DNA of 64,000 nt from Protea cynaroides (lineage: Eukaryota; Streptophyta; Magnoliopsida; Proteales; Proteaceae). The translations under genes were made by a program, and so were the position numbers. This document shows positions 33,614 through 45,823 of this stretch, in pieces. The notes beneath the pieces are model-generated. The model did not search any database, was not told where the DNA came from, and worked only from the letters and a program-made list of their open reading frames with translations. The stretch spans positions 94,644,549 to 94,708,548 of the forward strand of contig CM053274.1 of assembly GCA_028583415.1 (NCBI GenBank), given 5' to 3'. Positions within the stretch are counted from its first letter, which is position 1, and the number at the start of each line of letters is the position of its first letter.

Positions 33614-35848
33614 TAATATTATAAGTTATCGGTCACCACTTTACTTACAAAAAGTTCCATTGATTCTTTACATAACTGCATGGTCCTGGTTTACATAAAT
33701 TAAATTTATATATAATCCCAATCAATGTTGACACGAGGTGATGAGCCTTGTTACATTGATTTTCTTGTATTTTTTATAATTAAATTAAAGGTTTAAGCAG
33801 AGGCCCATCGATGGGTTTGTGATCAGTAGAGTAGGAGAGGAGAGAGAATATCAAAGGAGAAAGAACAACAGAGACACTGACATAGTTCCCACTCCATTGT
33901 TCGAAAAAAAAAAAACCATCTTCTCCCAAAAATCATAATATTTGGAGATTATTTTTTATACCCCTACTTATCTTAAACTCCTATAAGATGCATGGGACAT
34001 GCAACATCATAATGTGCATTTTGGGGCATGCAACATCATATTATGCATTTTTTTTTGGTTTTATCCTCACATTTCTTATTGAAAAGATTCTGGTCATGTT
34101 ATAGTTGCCCCACTCCCACATATGCACTATGGTTTTAGTAGTAGAGTTTAATACATTACATTTATATTTATAACTAGTGTGGCTATTGAATTGGATAAAC
34201 ATAGCTAGGAAAGAGATTGAGGGTTTTAGGGTTTAGAGTTTTGGGTTTAAAGTTTAGACCAACAGTTTTGATGATACGGTCTAAGTCAATTGGTTCAACC
34301 ATAAAATTATTTTATTTTAAATGAGGCTACAGGTCCCAAGTTGGCATGTTTTATATCCTTTGGTTTGGCATGATATTACTTATAACTGAATCCTTCTCGT
34401 AGGGGTGGTGCTCATGTTCTTGAAAATTCAAGTTCTAAAAATGAGAGCACCATTATCAAATTCAAATGTCTAGAGCATGCTCTAAGGAAGGAAATTATCC
34501 TATATGTGGCTTAATGGTATGCTTGAGATAAATTGAAAAACTAATTTCTTATTGTTTTAGGTTAATAATTAAAGCTCTCATAGTCTCTTGCTCTTATTAT
34601 GTGGATTTTGATCATTTATTTAGGCTATGTTTGGATCTCAAGAAAAGAAAAAAAAAAACATAAAACAAAAATAATGATGGCACAAGGATCATTTATGTGT
34701 ATCTTTTTTCTCTAATTTATTTATTTATTTTCTTAACATCTAAAAATAGCCTAAGAGGTTGGACAAAACCATCCAAGACTAGGGTTTAACAGGATTTGAT
34801 GGGTTTTTCTTTTGCACAGGTCTTTACTCATCCAACCAATTCGATCATTAAGGATTATGTGGGTTGGGTAACCGTGCTTCTACTTCTTCCACATGGCAAT
34901 TCATTTGGCACCAAAATTGGCTCTCAAAGTGTATATCACGTGGCAAATTATCATTAGGGAGGTTTAAACCACAACTCCAAACAGTAGCTTAGCTGACAAG
35001 AGACCATGCAGAAGCAGAGATACTGGGGCCTAAATCGTTTGTAGTTGTGCAGAGGCTACAGACATTGCAGTCGCATTAGGATACATGTAGATATACTCTC
35101 AATGGCCTAGATGTGACCATACAGCAGCAAGAAATCCAAATCCGAGACCTGAGTTCAACTATTATCTACCCGGTGTCTTGAGCTCAACTATTCCCTGTTC
35201 TTCGGGCCATCAAACTGAAAGAGGTTTAATTTCTTGTTCATATGGGTTGTGGGAGTCTTATGGTTTATACCCGGTCTAGCCATAAAATTTAGGGTAGACC
35301 GGATTTATATATATATATATATAAAGAAAACGAAAAACCAAATGTTACAACTTGGGCTTCAATGGTGACAGGGATGTTAACCGAATCTTGTTCGCTTGGG
35401 AGGATTGATGGTGAAGTCTCTCGCAGTAACACAACACAGGTTACATACACAGAGGTACTAAAATGGCTGTTACCATACAACTTTTGGCTTATTAGAAATT
35501 TAGGATAGCTACGTGAGCCGTGGAGGAGTCTATAGGGAAAGAGATTTACAGCAACCGACAGGGAGATGAGATTTAAAGAATTTTACAGTACACCCAGAAG
35601 CCAAAATCCATCCTTATCCTTAGCCTTCAAAATTTAAGATTATATTTGACAGAGGGGAACAAGAAACCAGGGAAATTAAAGTTGAGAAGTCTGTGTCTTC
35701 CATGGGTTCGATTCCCTTCCTCTTAACTTATTATGCAATTGAACGGTTTACAGGGATGAAATAATTGAATGGTGAAAGGTGTTTGATGGACAAGCGCGTG
35801 GATTCCTCTCACTTTCCTTGATTGATCTATTGCTGAGTCCTAAATGCG
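33614..35848. other. Gene-free spacer upstream of the racemase gene
   Basis: AT-rich. Contains a telomere-like G-rich stretch at about 34220-34256 and an AT run at about 35304-35323. No gene supported. Confidence 0.45.
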
Positions 35849-35858
35849 TATAAAAAGC
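35849..35858 (+). promoter_or_regulatory. Likely TATA box of the racemase-family gene
   Basis: TATAAAAAGC at 35849, followed within about 30 bases by a pyrimidine-rich start-like region. It lies 0.5 kb upstream of the first in-frame ATG, so the leader would be long or spliced. Confidence 0.4.
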
Positions 35859-36353
35859 CCTCTCAACTTGGAGGATGATGTCTTCACTTGCTTTCTTCAG
35901 TCTTGCATCCATTAAAAAAAAAACCCATTTTGGTGTTGGGCTCTTGTTTTTATTGCAATTATAGAGAACCGATGGAAACTTATATGGTGTTACTGCTAAG
36001 TTTTAGTTTTGAGGCTGACTTATAGGAGGGAATCATCAAATTTCCTGATTCTGGAGTAGGATTTTGGTTTGTTTGCTAGTGTTCGCTGGGTCCAAGTTGA
36101 AGTTTACTGATCTAGGGTGGGGTTTTGGGTTGAGGTTGATATTTGGTCAGTAGATGAAGGTTTTCTAGTTTGTTGCAGTGGTTTTAGTTATTAAAGCAGA
36201 ATATTGGAGAGCCCATGACAGTTTTTAGACTTGGGTTTGGGTTTTTAGGGGCTGAAATCTAGGTATTTCCTTTGGAATTTACTAGTTTTCAAGGCAGATT
36301 TCTGAGAACCATACAGATTTGGTAGCTTTCAGAGGGGAGTTTTAGTATTGAGG

Positions 36354-39300
36354 ATGTTTGATGGAAGCTTGAAAATGTCTTTCCACACATTGTATTGTCC
36401 ATCACATCTTGCCAGTAATCTAAACAAGCGTAGAACACAGTACAAAACCAGGTCCGGACCAGCTCAGGCTGTGCTACCTTCTGCAGTTCTCTTGCACACT
36501 GATAAGAGCAGTAACTCATCAGAATCTAAGAGGAATCCTGGTTCAGGTTTGTCTCCAACAAGCAGTCAGATAACTAGTCCCCTGCTCAGCCAAGCTAATG
36601 CAGTAGGTATCATTGGAGGTGTATCAGCTGTTTCTACTCTGAATTTCTTGGAAAAACTCATCTCATGGAGTTTACAATATGGAGAAGAGAACCTCCCTTT
36701 TATTGTCTGCAATGATCCAATTTTAAACAAGGAGCTTTTGTCCCGTGAGAGGAGTTCTTTACCATATCTTAATGTAAGAAATGCTCGTTCCCAATTGGAT
36801 CACACTTCAATTGTGGATAATTTACAACATAAAAGGGTCTTTCTAGAGCAGTCAGGAGCTCGTTGCATTGTTATGCCTTGTCATATCTCACATGCATGGC
36901 ATAGTGAGTTATCTAAAGACTGTTCAGTACCGTTCCTTCATGTGGGTGATTGTGTTGCTCACGAGCTCAAAGAAGCAAAGTTGAAGCCAATTGAAGCTGG
37001 GAGTAATCTGCGAATCGGAGTCCTTGCTACGGATGCAACTTTGACAGCTGGTTTTTATCGGGACAAACTCCAGAGTCAGGTATTCAGTCTTCAACTTGTG
37101 CTATATGGTGTGGGAAATCTAATTAGAGATTTGGATAATGAACTCTGCAGAAATCATTTCCATAGTGAAAACTAATAAAATTGATGAGCATGGGGATTTC
37201 TCATTAGTTTTTTTTTTTTGGGTGCTCCCATTAGATTCATTAGTGCGTGAAGTTGGATTTGCTAGGTTTGATGTATACTTCTATAGTAGCTTGTACGCAT
37301 ACCAACTTAGTAAGATGCTAAATGTGCACACCACTGAGAATATCTGACTGATCATTCTATTTTTATTTTTTTGGGATGCGTCTGTTTTTTTTTTTTTTTT
37401 TTTTGGGGGGGCGGGGGGAGGAAGCACATATCGTATATGAAATTGCACATCATTAAGTTTTTCTTTAACTTTGTTGAGCTGAATGAGTTCAGTTTAATCT
37501 ATTTTATGTTCTTTCTAAAAAATACATCTAATGATCTACTTTCATAGGGATAGTTCCTTTATACAAAATATTGATAAAGTATAAAGTTGATGTATTAATA
37601 TTGCTTGTGTTGAACCCTGGTTGGTTTATTTGGAGTATTATGGGTTGTTCTTGTATATCAACCCACCCATCCACCCCACCCCCCCCCCCCCCCCCCCCCG
37701 GCGGCCACCCCAACCCCAATCCCCTTCCCCACAAAACCCACACACACATACACAAACAAAAAGAAAAAAGAAAAGAGATACTTTTGGAGAGGTTCTCTGG
37801 GGGAGTGGAGCTGAAAAAGAGAATCATAATGTGACACTCTTAGATGGGATAGGTAGTACTATGGGAATTTCATATACAAGGGAGGGGGGGTTGTGTCTTT
37901 TTGAGGTTGGATGACTCCAGACCATGGAGTCCCTTAGCTGAAGGGTAGTGCAGATAAACTTTTGCCTTTGTTTTAGGAGAAAGTTTGGCTGGTCTGCCCC
38001 TCAGCTAAGGAGGGGCATGGTCTGGAGAATCTCACCCTCAAAAAGGTGCAAAGCCCCCCACCCCCTTATTTGAAGTTCCCATAATACCCTTCCCCTTTAT
38101 CTAAGCACCCACAAAAGCCCCCTTTTGAAAACTGCTCCCCCAGCAAAACCCTCTTCATTTTATTATCAGCTTTTATAAAACAATTACCATTCTTAAATGT
38201 ATGTTAACTAAGGATAGAAAAGCAAATTATTCTTTAAAAAAAAAAAACAGCAGCTTTGAAGAATGAATCTTACAGTACCCAAAAAAAAAAAAAAAAAACA
38301 TACAACAGATAGATGACGCTACATGAGGAGATGTACATATAGGATTAGCACTTATGGAATTTTAGATTTCTGATGATCATTGATAATTTTGTTAGGATGC
38401 TCAATTCTGAATTCAATTATGTCAGTGGAGTTGAATTTGATGGAAAGTCATTGACAATTCAACAATTATTTTGAAAGATGGGATTATAAGAATTATGCAT
38501 GGGTTATTAACTTACTTAAGAGCAGATTACTTGAGCACTGTTAACTGATATTTTTATGAGTTTTGACTTCTTTAAAGAAGATGGAGTGGTTGAGGTATCA
38601 CAAATTCATAATGCCGACCTCATCTAATTGACCGGGATACATTATATTATGGTTACCCTCTAGAATTGTCAAAATAATCAAGCGCAGAACTGTCACTACT
38701 TGGAGCAATTGTTAACTGCTAATTTCTTTTAGTCTTGACTCCTTGTTGAAAGGAGATGAAACAGGTTTGAAGGTATTATAAGATCAGATTCATCCAAACT
38801 CTGAATGACCATTTAAATTTTCAGTAACTCTTTACAATTATTGAAACTGCATATAATTTCAAAATTGAGTTGACTGCAGTACTTTGGAATAGCTTGGCGT
38901 ATTGGCAATTTTGCTAGGTTTTTTGAGCCTTTCTTTTGTTGAAAAGATAAAGAAAGCTAGAAAAGTTTTCTCCTGATACCTGCTAAAATAGTAATTTATT
39001 GGCCATCTTAAGATAGTTGTTGATATTAAATCATGAGACACATCAAATAATAGACAATTCCATCTCAGGTATTCACAACAAAATAAATAAATAAGTGAAC
39101 TTCTCTCAATTGGGCATGGTTTATCTTAAAATTCTTGCTAAGTCTTTATGGAATCCAGCATGCAATGAGCCATGCTGGGGTGTTCTGAAAACTAATTTGA
39201 CTCCCTTCCAATGTCCTAGTTTGTGCAAGTCATTTATGTTTCTTGACCAGAAAACATTTAAGTGTGCTACTACTTGGGATTTTTTTTTAACATAAAGTTC

Positions 39301-40397
39301 TGATATTTTGCAAGTTTTTAGGTAAAAGCAGGAGCTAATTTATCTAATTATCTTTGAGTTAAATGTCTATGAAAAACCTTACTTAAATGGTCAACGTGAG
39401 AAATGAAATACAAATCAACCGAAAGATTGCCATTCCACAATGACTGCCAAAACTGCAGAATGCATGATCTTCCTCTTCTCCTAACATTATTTATATTTGG
39501 AAAGAGAGCTTCTTCTTTTGTGGAAACTCTTTAGCTCCTTGAACAGTATTTTGAGTTGGATAATTGATGTGGGAGAGGCTCCATATCGTTTAATAAATAT
39601 GAGTTCCTTCTTCATTAAATTTGGTGAAGAAATTTCAAGCACGATGAAATTGTGTCAGAAAAGGTAAGGTCTTATTGAATGGCAGTGGTGATTGTAAGAG
39701 AATCCAAAACACCTATCTCATGTAGAACAATCCTGTAGCATCCAAAACAAATGATGCTTGAACTCATTTTTACATATATGCTCTTTATATAATTAAACTT
39801 ATTCTTGAGTTTCAGCTAATTTTTTCAAGGGTAATTTATGTATTTGCCTATAGTTTGCTTAAATGTGAAGTCCAGCAGAGCTTTCAATTCCTAACCTGTA
39901 TTCAAATGACAGGAGAGACACATTTATATTGTTGTTCATAATTGTTAGCCACCTCTCTTACTCATTTTATTCTTTTAGCGAACTTTTCGAAAATGGGCTA
40001 AATAGAAATTATCTCATATTCTGAATATCCGTAATCTATGAAGGGGAAATGGAAACCATCTTGAGATTCTTATTCATAATTCCTATTCTGTTCCTCTACC
40101 ATGTAGGGATTCGAGGTTGTGCTACCGGACAAAGATACCTTGGAGCACACTATAATTCCTGCCATTGAAGCTTTGAGTAGGAAGGACTTGGAAGGAGCAA
40201 GAAATCTCTTGAGAATTGCACTCCAGGTTCTTCTGGTGAGGTCTGTGAATGTGGTTGTTCTTGCTTCTGATGACATGCGAGGTCTTCTGCCCAAGAATGA
40301 TCCTCTTCTTAAAAAATGTGTAGACCCTATTGATGCTTTAGTCAGATCAACTATAAAGTGGGCTCAATCTACTGAGAAGCTGCATGAGACCTGTTAA
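36354..40397 (+). CDS. Asp/Glu racemase-superfamily protein (two exons)
   Basis: Exon 1 is 36354-37079 (donor GT at 37080) and exon 2 is 40107-40397 (acceptor AG at 40105-40106, stop TAA), joined in phase for 338 residues. The N-terminal 70 or so residues are rich in Ser, Arg and Lys and poor in acid, consistent with a plastid transit peptide; ATG 36375 is an alternative start. The fold begins at V-G-I-I-G-G-V-S-A-V-S-T. The first catalytic cysteine is C176 in V-M-P-C-H-I-S-H-A-W. The second active-site segment reads V-V-L-A-S-D-D-M (about 293-299), without the cysteine expected in bacterial aspartate racemases. The family interconverts D- and L-aspartate or glutamate by a two-base mechanism; whether this protein does so is open. 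The 3.0-kb intron holds a foldback element. An AATAAA lies at about 40539. Confidence 0.9.
37080..40106 (+). other. Racemase-family intron with poly-T/poly-C tracts and foldback element
   Basis: Single 3.0-kb intron. It carries a T run then G run at about 37386-37420, a C run at about 37675-37700 that creates a false Pro-rich ORF, the 370-bp foldback at 37787-38156, and A runs near 38240 and 38281. The remainder is plain AT-rich sequence. Confidence 0.7.
37787..38156. mobile_element. Foldback (near full-length inverted repeat) element in the racemase intron
   Basis: Almost the whole 370 bp pairs with itself. The left arm (37787 to about 37955) and right arm (about 37990-38156) share, in inverted order, GAGGTTCTCTGGGGGAG against GAGGGTTTTGCTGGGGGAG, CTTAGATGGG against CTTAGATAAAG, CTATGGGAATTTCA against TTATGGGAACTTCA, TTTTTGAGG, CTCCAGACCATG and CCTTAGCTGA. 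The spacer is about 35-40 bp. There is no ORF. It is a stem-loop MITE or a diverged inverted duplication; a transcript of the intron would form a long imperfect hairpin. Confidence 0.7.
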
Positions 40398-43382
40398 TTA
40401 GAATTGGCCAGTGTTTTTGTGTAGGAATATCAATCTGTCAATTGAACCTGCTCCTTATTGTTTCATGTAATATTGTAAAGTTGCTATAGCCTATAAGCAG
40501 AGGACCATACTTCCATTATTTCTCCTTCCCCTTGTATCAATAAATCAGCTGTTTTTGCAAGGCCTGAGAAATGAAAATGGCGAATGGAGAACATTCTTGA
40601 TTTCAAGCTTCAACTCTAGTCTCCTGCAAAGACCAAATTAATATGATGCACCTAAATACAAATACAGTTGGGTAGTGTCAATAAGAAGACCCCTCTTGAC
40701 AATCCTTGTCTTAAAAAAAAGAGGGAAGAAAAATGCAAAAGTTTCATGTAGTGGTTCTGAAGTTTTGGATTATTTCTACTAAAAAAAAAGTTTTGGATTA
40801 TGGAGGCAATGCCAGAGGTCCCACTTCATTATACATGAGAATCAGAATCTATCTTCGCCGGCTCATAAAACAAATACACACCCATAAGTCCTTGTAATCA
40901 ATTATTAATCCAGCTGTTATAGGGGAAAAATATCATCCAATTAAAATCTTACACGTGGCAATCAATATCCTCGAAGCTGACCATGTATGATAGATTGGCG
41001 TTCGGCTTCATCTGCTCGGAGTTATAGTCCTGATAGGACACGGCGCTGGTCGGAGGTATAAACCTATTTGGTTACGTTTGTTGGTCGGAGGTCAGAGTCC
41101 TAAGGCGATTAGGTTACGTCAGAGGAGTCATTTTCCTAGTACGATACGGTGCCGATCATCACGGTCATACGACTACTTGTGTGGTACAAGAGAAAAATAT
41201 AAGCAAGAAAGGTCACCCACCGAATAGATTCTGTTATCAGGAGATTCAGCACAGAACAGTACAACATAGATAGAACACAATCATTGTTTTCCTGTACATC
41301 AGTGGCCCATCGTCCGTGTTACTTGTTAATAGTTTGCACTTATTATTCATGAAGGCTCTGTTTGTTTCTATGTAAAAAAATGTTAAAAGGAAAAAAAATT
41401 TCCCCACATCCTCGTGGGGTTAAATTTTCATGTAAAGTATTGCATAAAATATTTTACAATAAAACAAATATCCCCCTAACCGGAAATATCCACCGGATTG
41501 ATCAGAAAGAGAATCCTCCCCCAATGAGGTGATTCTAATGGCGGTGGCCGGAAAGCTTGAGCATGGTGTCTTAGGCTATTCTCCCTGGAGGAGCCCATTT
41601 GGTCCAGAGCTCATGCAAGAATCCAGCCCATATCAATAAGATAATGGGCCAAGGAGTATAACTGCCCATTTATTAACTAGGCTGATTTTGAGCAAGCTAG
41701 GCAGACGATGCTAAGGAATTCCAACCCATGTTATTGTTGCATATGGGCCTACATTTGTTTCTATTGAAGCCTTAAGCTTTCAGTTCTTAGCTCATGCTTG
41801 GACCATGGGAATTTTGAGAGACTGCTCATGCTGGGTTTAGCTTTACTTAAAAGTCCAACAAGCTTTTTTAGTTTGGTTCAGACCCAAAGTTCACAAGGGC
41901 CACAGATATAGATTTTTAGTAATCTATTTAATGAAGTAGTTGATAGCTTAGGATTGAAGGATATTTGGAGATTAACAAGAAGCAAGCATGGAATCTTTTT
42001 TTTGTTGTTGGTGTAAATTTTTTTCTGACTTTTTCAATGCATTTCTGTCCATTTTACGTTAAAACAAAACAAGGAAAATTTTGTTTGACTGGGAAATTTT
42101 CCTTTTCTGCCATTTTACATGGAAAGGAATAGAGCCTTAGAAACAATCAGTAGTGCAATAAGCATATGTTATGAGTTGATATCCAACCAACCGACCAAAA
42201 GCGATGAGAAGAAGAGAGTGAAAACAAGTAATGAGTTTATTATCTTAATCCCCCCCCCCCCCCCTTCTCCACAGAAAAGGAAAAGAAGACATTCATTCAA
42301 AACAAACCATTGTTTGCTTTACCGAATTTTTTTTTATTATCTCTTTGTTTAAAGTATCTAAATCATTTCCCCAAACGAACCCCCCCCCCCAAAAAAAAAA
42401 GAAAAAAAAGAAAAAAAAAATAACAACATTGCACTAGGTCGGCTATTTGATGGAGGACTGGAAGCCATGAGGGGAGGTAGGCAAGCCATGTTTTAATTTC
42501 TTGTTGAGTATCTCTGTGTATGGCGTGGCCTCATTCTGTTTACATGTGAGGGGGAGCATTGATAATTATAACACATTGGTTTAGGCTTGGATCTTGGATG
42601 TCTTCATATATCTGTTTGGTCACAAAGTAGCTTGAGTTTTTTAATTGGATTTTTTTAACATATCTAAAGTACAAGATGTGGAGATCAAGTCTAATTGAGC
42701 CATTCCTGCTTTCCTCATTCTCTTAATTATAGCACCGAAGAAGTGTTTATAAACAAATGATTCAAACAATTAAAGCATTAAGCTCCTGCAACTCCATCGA
42801 AAACTGAAGTTACTCTCTTTCTCTTGCTCTCTATATTTCTTTTATGGGTTTTCACTTTTGGATATTATTGACTAGAACAAAGTGATTTTGCTTCAAAAGA
42901 TGAGGTGATTTGACTCAAAAATAAGATGGGTGTTTGAGCACTTCTTCTACATACAAAGATGTGTTTAGGGGGGAGGGTTGAAATGCAGTTTGTCGAAGGA
43001 GGGATGGACCCCAGGTCCTGGAGAGAATTGACAACCCATGGAAGCACTTGACTAACATTGGTAAAGCATTTGAAGTAACATAAAGCTAGAGGACAAGAAT
43101 CTTGTTAAAAGATAAGTAAGGTGGTGTAGGAGGAGACACTAATGAATGTATAGTTGCTTTTTGACCAGTAATCTACAAATGTATTTTTAAGCCATGAGGT
43201 CAGTAAAGGGAACCAATGGAAAGATCTTAGCTCAAAAAGATAAGGAATCCAAGGCAAATTTCATCTTACATATCCTAAGTAAAACGTGCATGATTGGAAC
43301 TACTCAGAGTAGTCAAAGGAACTCCTCCATAAAACCAGAAGGGTATAGCTTTAAAGTTAAAAGAACACCATCACCACTTCAT
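40398..43382. other. 3' flank of the racemase gene and gene-free spacer
   Basis: Possible 3'UTR to about 40560. A GC-richer patch at about 40960-41180 (with repeated GGTCGGAGGT and AGGTTACGT words) looks like transposon sequence, but no ends were found. C and A runs occur at 42250-42264 and 42381-42420. No gene supported. Confidence 0.45.
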
Positions 43383-43821
43383 AAAAATTAGCTGCTAGCA
43401 GTTGCAGCAGCATCCTTTATCATCTTTACAAATATCACTATTAACATTATAAACCAGTAATCAATATTAACTTTTGACAATACTATAACATTATTATGAT
43501 GACGATAAAAATCCTTTACTCAAACACCCAAAAAAAATAATTACTAAAATTATTAGTTGTTATAATTGTTACAATCATCAGCATCACCATCTTTATTTTC
43601 ATGAAAATTAGCTGCAAGTAGCAGTTGCAGCAGCATATTTTGTCATCTTACCAATATCTCTAGTTACATTATAAACCAGTAATCAATATTAACCATTGAT
43701 AATACTATAACATTATTATGATGATGATAAAAATCCTTAGCTCAAAAAAAAAAAAAAAAAACTAAAATTATTAGTTGTTATAACTGTTAAAATCATCAGC
43801 ATCACCATCTTTATTTTCATT
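43383..43821 (+). repeat. Tandem duplication of a ~220-bp AT-rich unit
   Basis: Two adjacent copies (about 43383-43605 and 43606-43821), both running from AAAATTAGCTGC through GTTGCAGCAGCAT, TTATAAACCAGTAATCAATATTAA, given here only as landmarks, to CATCACCATCTTTATTTTCAT. Differences are mostly single bases and A-run length. Confidence 0.85.
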
Positions 43822-45823
43822 CATAACTGGTACTATCATTCATGATCTGCTTGATTTAATGACACTGACCTACATATCTATTTCAAGATTGGAGAAACTT
43901 ATCTACACATTTTTTAAGCTGGACCTTCAGCTTACTGAGTAATATTTAATGACAGGCTGTATTTGGCTGATCATAATTTTAATGGCTGACGGACAGTGTA
44001 AAAGGGTTTAGTCATTCTTACTTAAAGGCATGACGGCCAAGCTATTATGAACAAAAAAGCTTCACCTGGCCTCTTCAACTTTTTGAATCATATTAAATGA
44101 CAAACTTCCAAGCATGATGATAATTCTAATGGCTGATAGAGTTTACAAAGGCTAAATGAGCTTTGCTTTCTTGAATAAAGGCATGAGAATCAATCTAAAT
44201 TTAGGGTACAACATATTAAAGGTCACTTTACAGCACATCAAGAAGATCAATAAAAAAATGGATCCTCATGATTCTTTGGATTATCTTCTTGATGTGCTGT
44301 TGAGCAGATTTCTAAAATGATGAATAATGATACAGCAATCACATTGCCTGCTGGCTGTTCTGAAGGTTGAGGACCATGGTGAATCATTCTCAATGTCGAA
44401 ATTTTTGTCCCTCATTGAACACCTATGTTATTTTTTAGGCTGAGATATTTAATACAGATGAGAATGGAGTCTCATGGAGAGTGCACCTGTATGTGACTGG
44501 TATGCCTTCAGTACCCTCTAAGGGGCTGATCCAGTATGGGTTGTAGCTAGCAGACTTGATCATTCCCTTTTGAGAATACATTTAATGTTGTTCATCAAAA
44601 CTAAAAATCATGCCCTTAAGCCTTAAACATCCAGTTGCCTTTTTCATATCTAATATAATTATCTTGTGTCTCCTTACACTCTAACCAGTGATCAATGCTC
44701 CTGTATATGATATTTTATAAGATTAGAAGGAAAAATTATTCATTTTAGTGCCTTTTTATTGCAATCTGCATTTTGGTGAGATAGATACCAGCTGTAGCTT
44801 AATAAGGGTGTATCAGGGCACAAGCTCCATTGCTTAAAGCAGATTGGACTGTGTTTGTTAGTGACAGCATAACAGTCTCAAAAGTGGAAACTCACACTTC
44901 AATGCTTGCTTATTCAATAAAAAAAAATAGAGAAAAGGTTTGGTTTATCACTCTTTAGTGTTGGTATTGCATCCTATACTTTTCAAGCACTGCATCTGGT
45001 TCTTATCTTAATGACTCATCTTTTAGGGGCACTGATGCTTGGAGAATCATGAAGTTCATTGCCCCAACCTCTGTTATAAAGCAAACATGTAAAACAGTAC
45101 TAGAAAGATATTCCTTGAATCTTCAATCTAATAATTTCTATTGCATTGGTTGAACGTACCCAAAGGCTTAATGGTGGTTCAAATTCTTTAATTGCTTTGA
45201 AGAGGTATGCAACTTTGATTGTCATTTATGAATGCAGAAAGGGTTGTCAAACATTCTTTGGACCACTCCAGAAAGCAGTCTTGAATTATAGATGTTAGAG
45301 AGAGAGAGAGAGAGAAAGAGAGAAGAAGAAGAAGAAGAAGAAGAAGAAACAACAGTAGAAGTAGATATATAATATCTCTATTGATAAAAGAAAGAAGGCT
45401 TTCTTAAGCTTCTTGTAAGAATGCTATGCATCATACAGTAAAGCTAGAAACTCTTCTTCCAACACATAAAAAGACACTGAAGATTTGATTGAAGAACACC
45501 ACAACTACATGGCCATAAGTGTTATGAGAAATCTAAGAAAATGCAGAAGGGAAATTGCCCGGCAAACATGGGTCTTCAACCAAGGTTCATTTGGACAACC
45601 CTATCAAGGAAAAAAGAGAATAAGCTGGCTGACAAAACAAGTAACTTGAGCTATTATATTAGGAGATCTCTTTTTGGTTCTCTCAGACTGCAGTACCTGA
45701 AATGGAAGCCAAAAAATTTATAAGTCCAGAGAATATCTATACTACATTAGACAAAAGATAATAAAAATCCACCATGGGCTATGGTGAAGCTTTAGTCATA
45801 TACCCAAAAATGGAAATCTATGA
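43822..45823. other. Spacer downstream of the zinc-finger gene
   Basis: Apart from the possible relic at 44225-44545, it holds a GA then GAA microsatellite (45297-45349). The ORF at 45541-45723 shows no family resemblance. Confidence 0.4.
44225..44545 (+). pseudogene. Possible decayed exon cluster of an unidentified gene
   Basis: Several short open stretches have protein-like composition but need frame changes: K-K-M-D-P-H-D-S-L-D-Y-L-L-D-V-L-L-S (about 44240-44310), V-L-K-V-E-D-H-G-E-S-F-S-M-S-K-F-L (about 44355-44410), and after an AG acceptor-like site A-E-I-F-N-T-D-E-N-G-V-S-W-R-V-H-L-Y-V-T (about 44441-44500). No family was recognised. It overlaps a perfect 18-bp inverted repeat. It could be a gene relic, capture by a transposon, or chance. 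Confidence 0.25.

Noticed and set aside
35690..35725. GGGTTCGATTCCC resembling a tRNA T-arm
   Set aside because: No acceptor, D or anticodon arms around it.
37571..37914. Pro/His/Lys-rich ORFs
   Set aside because: Produced by a C run and CACA repeats inside the racemase intron.
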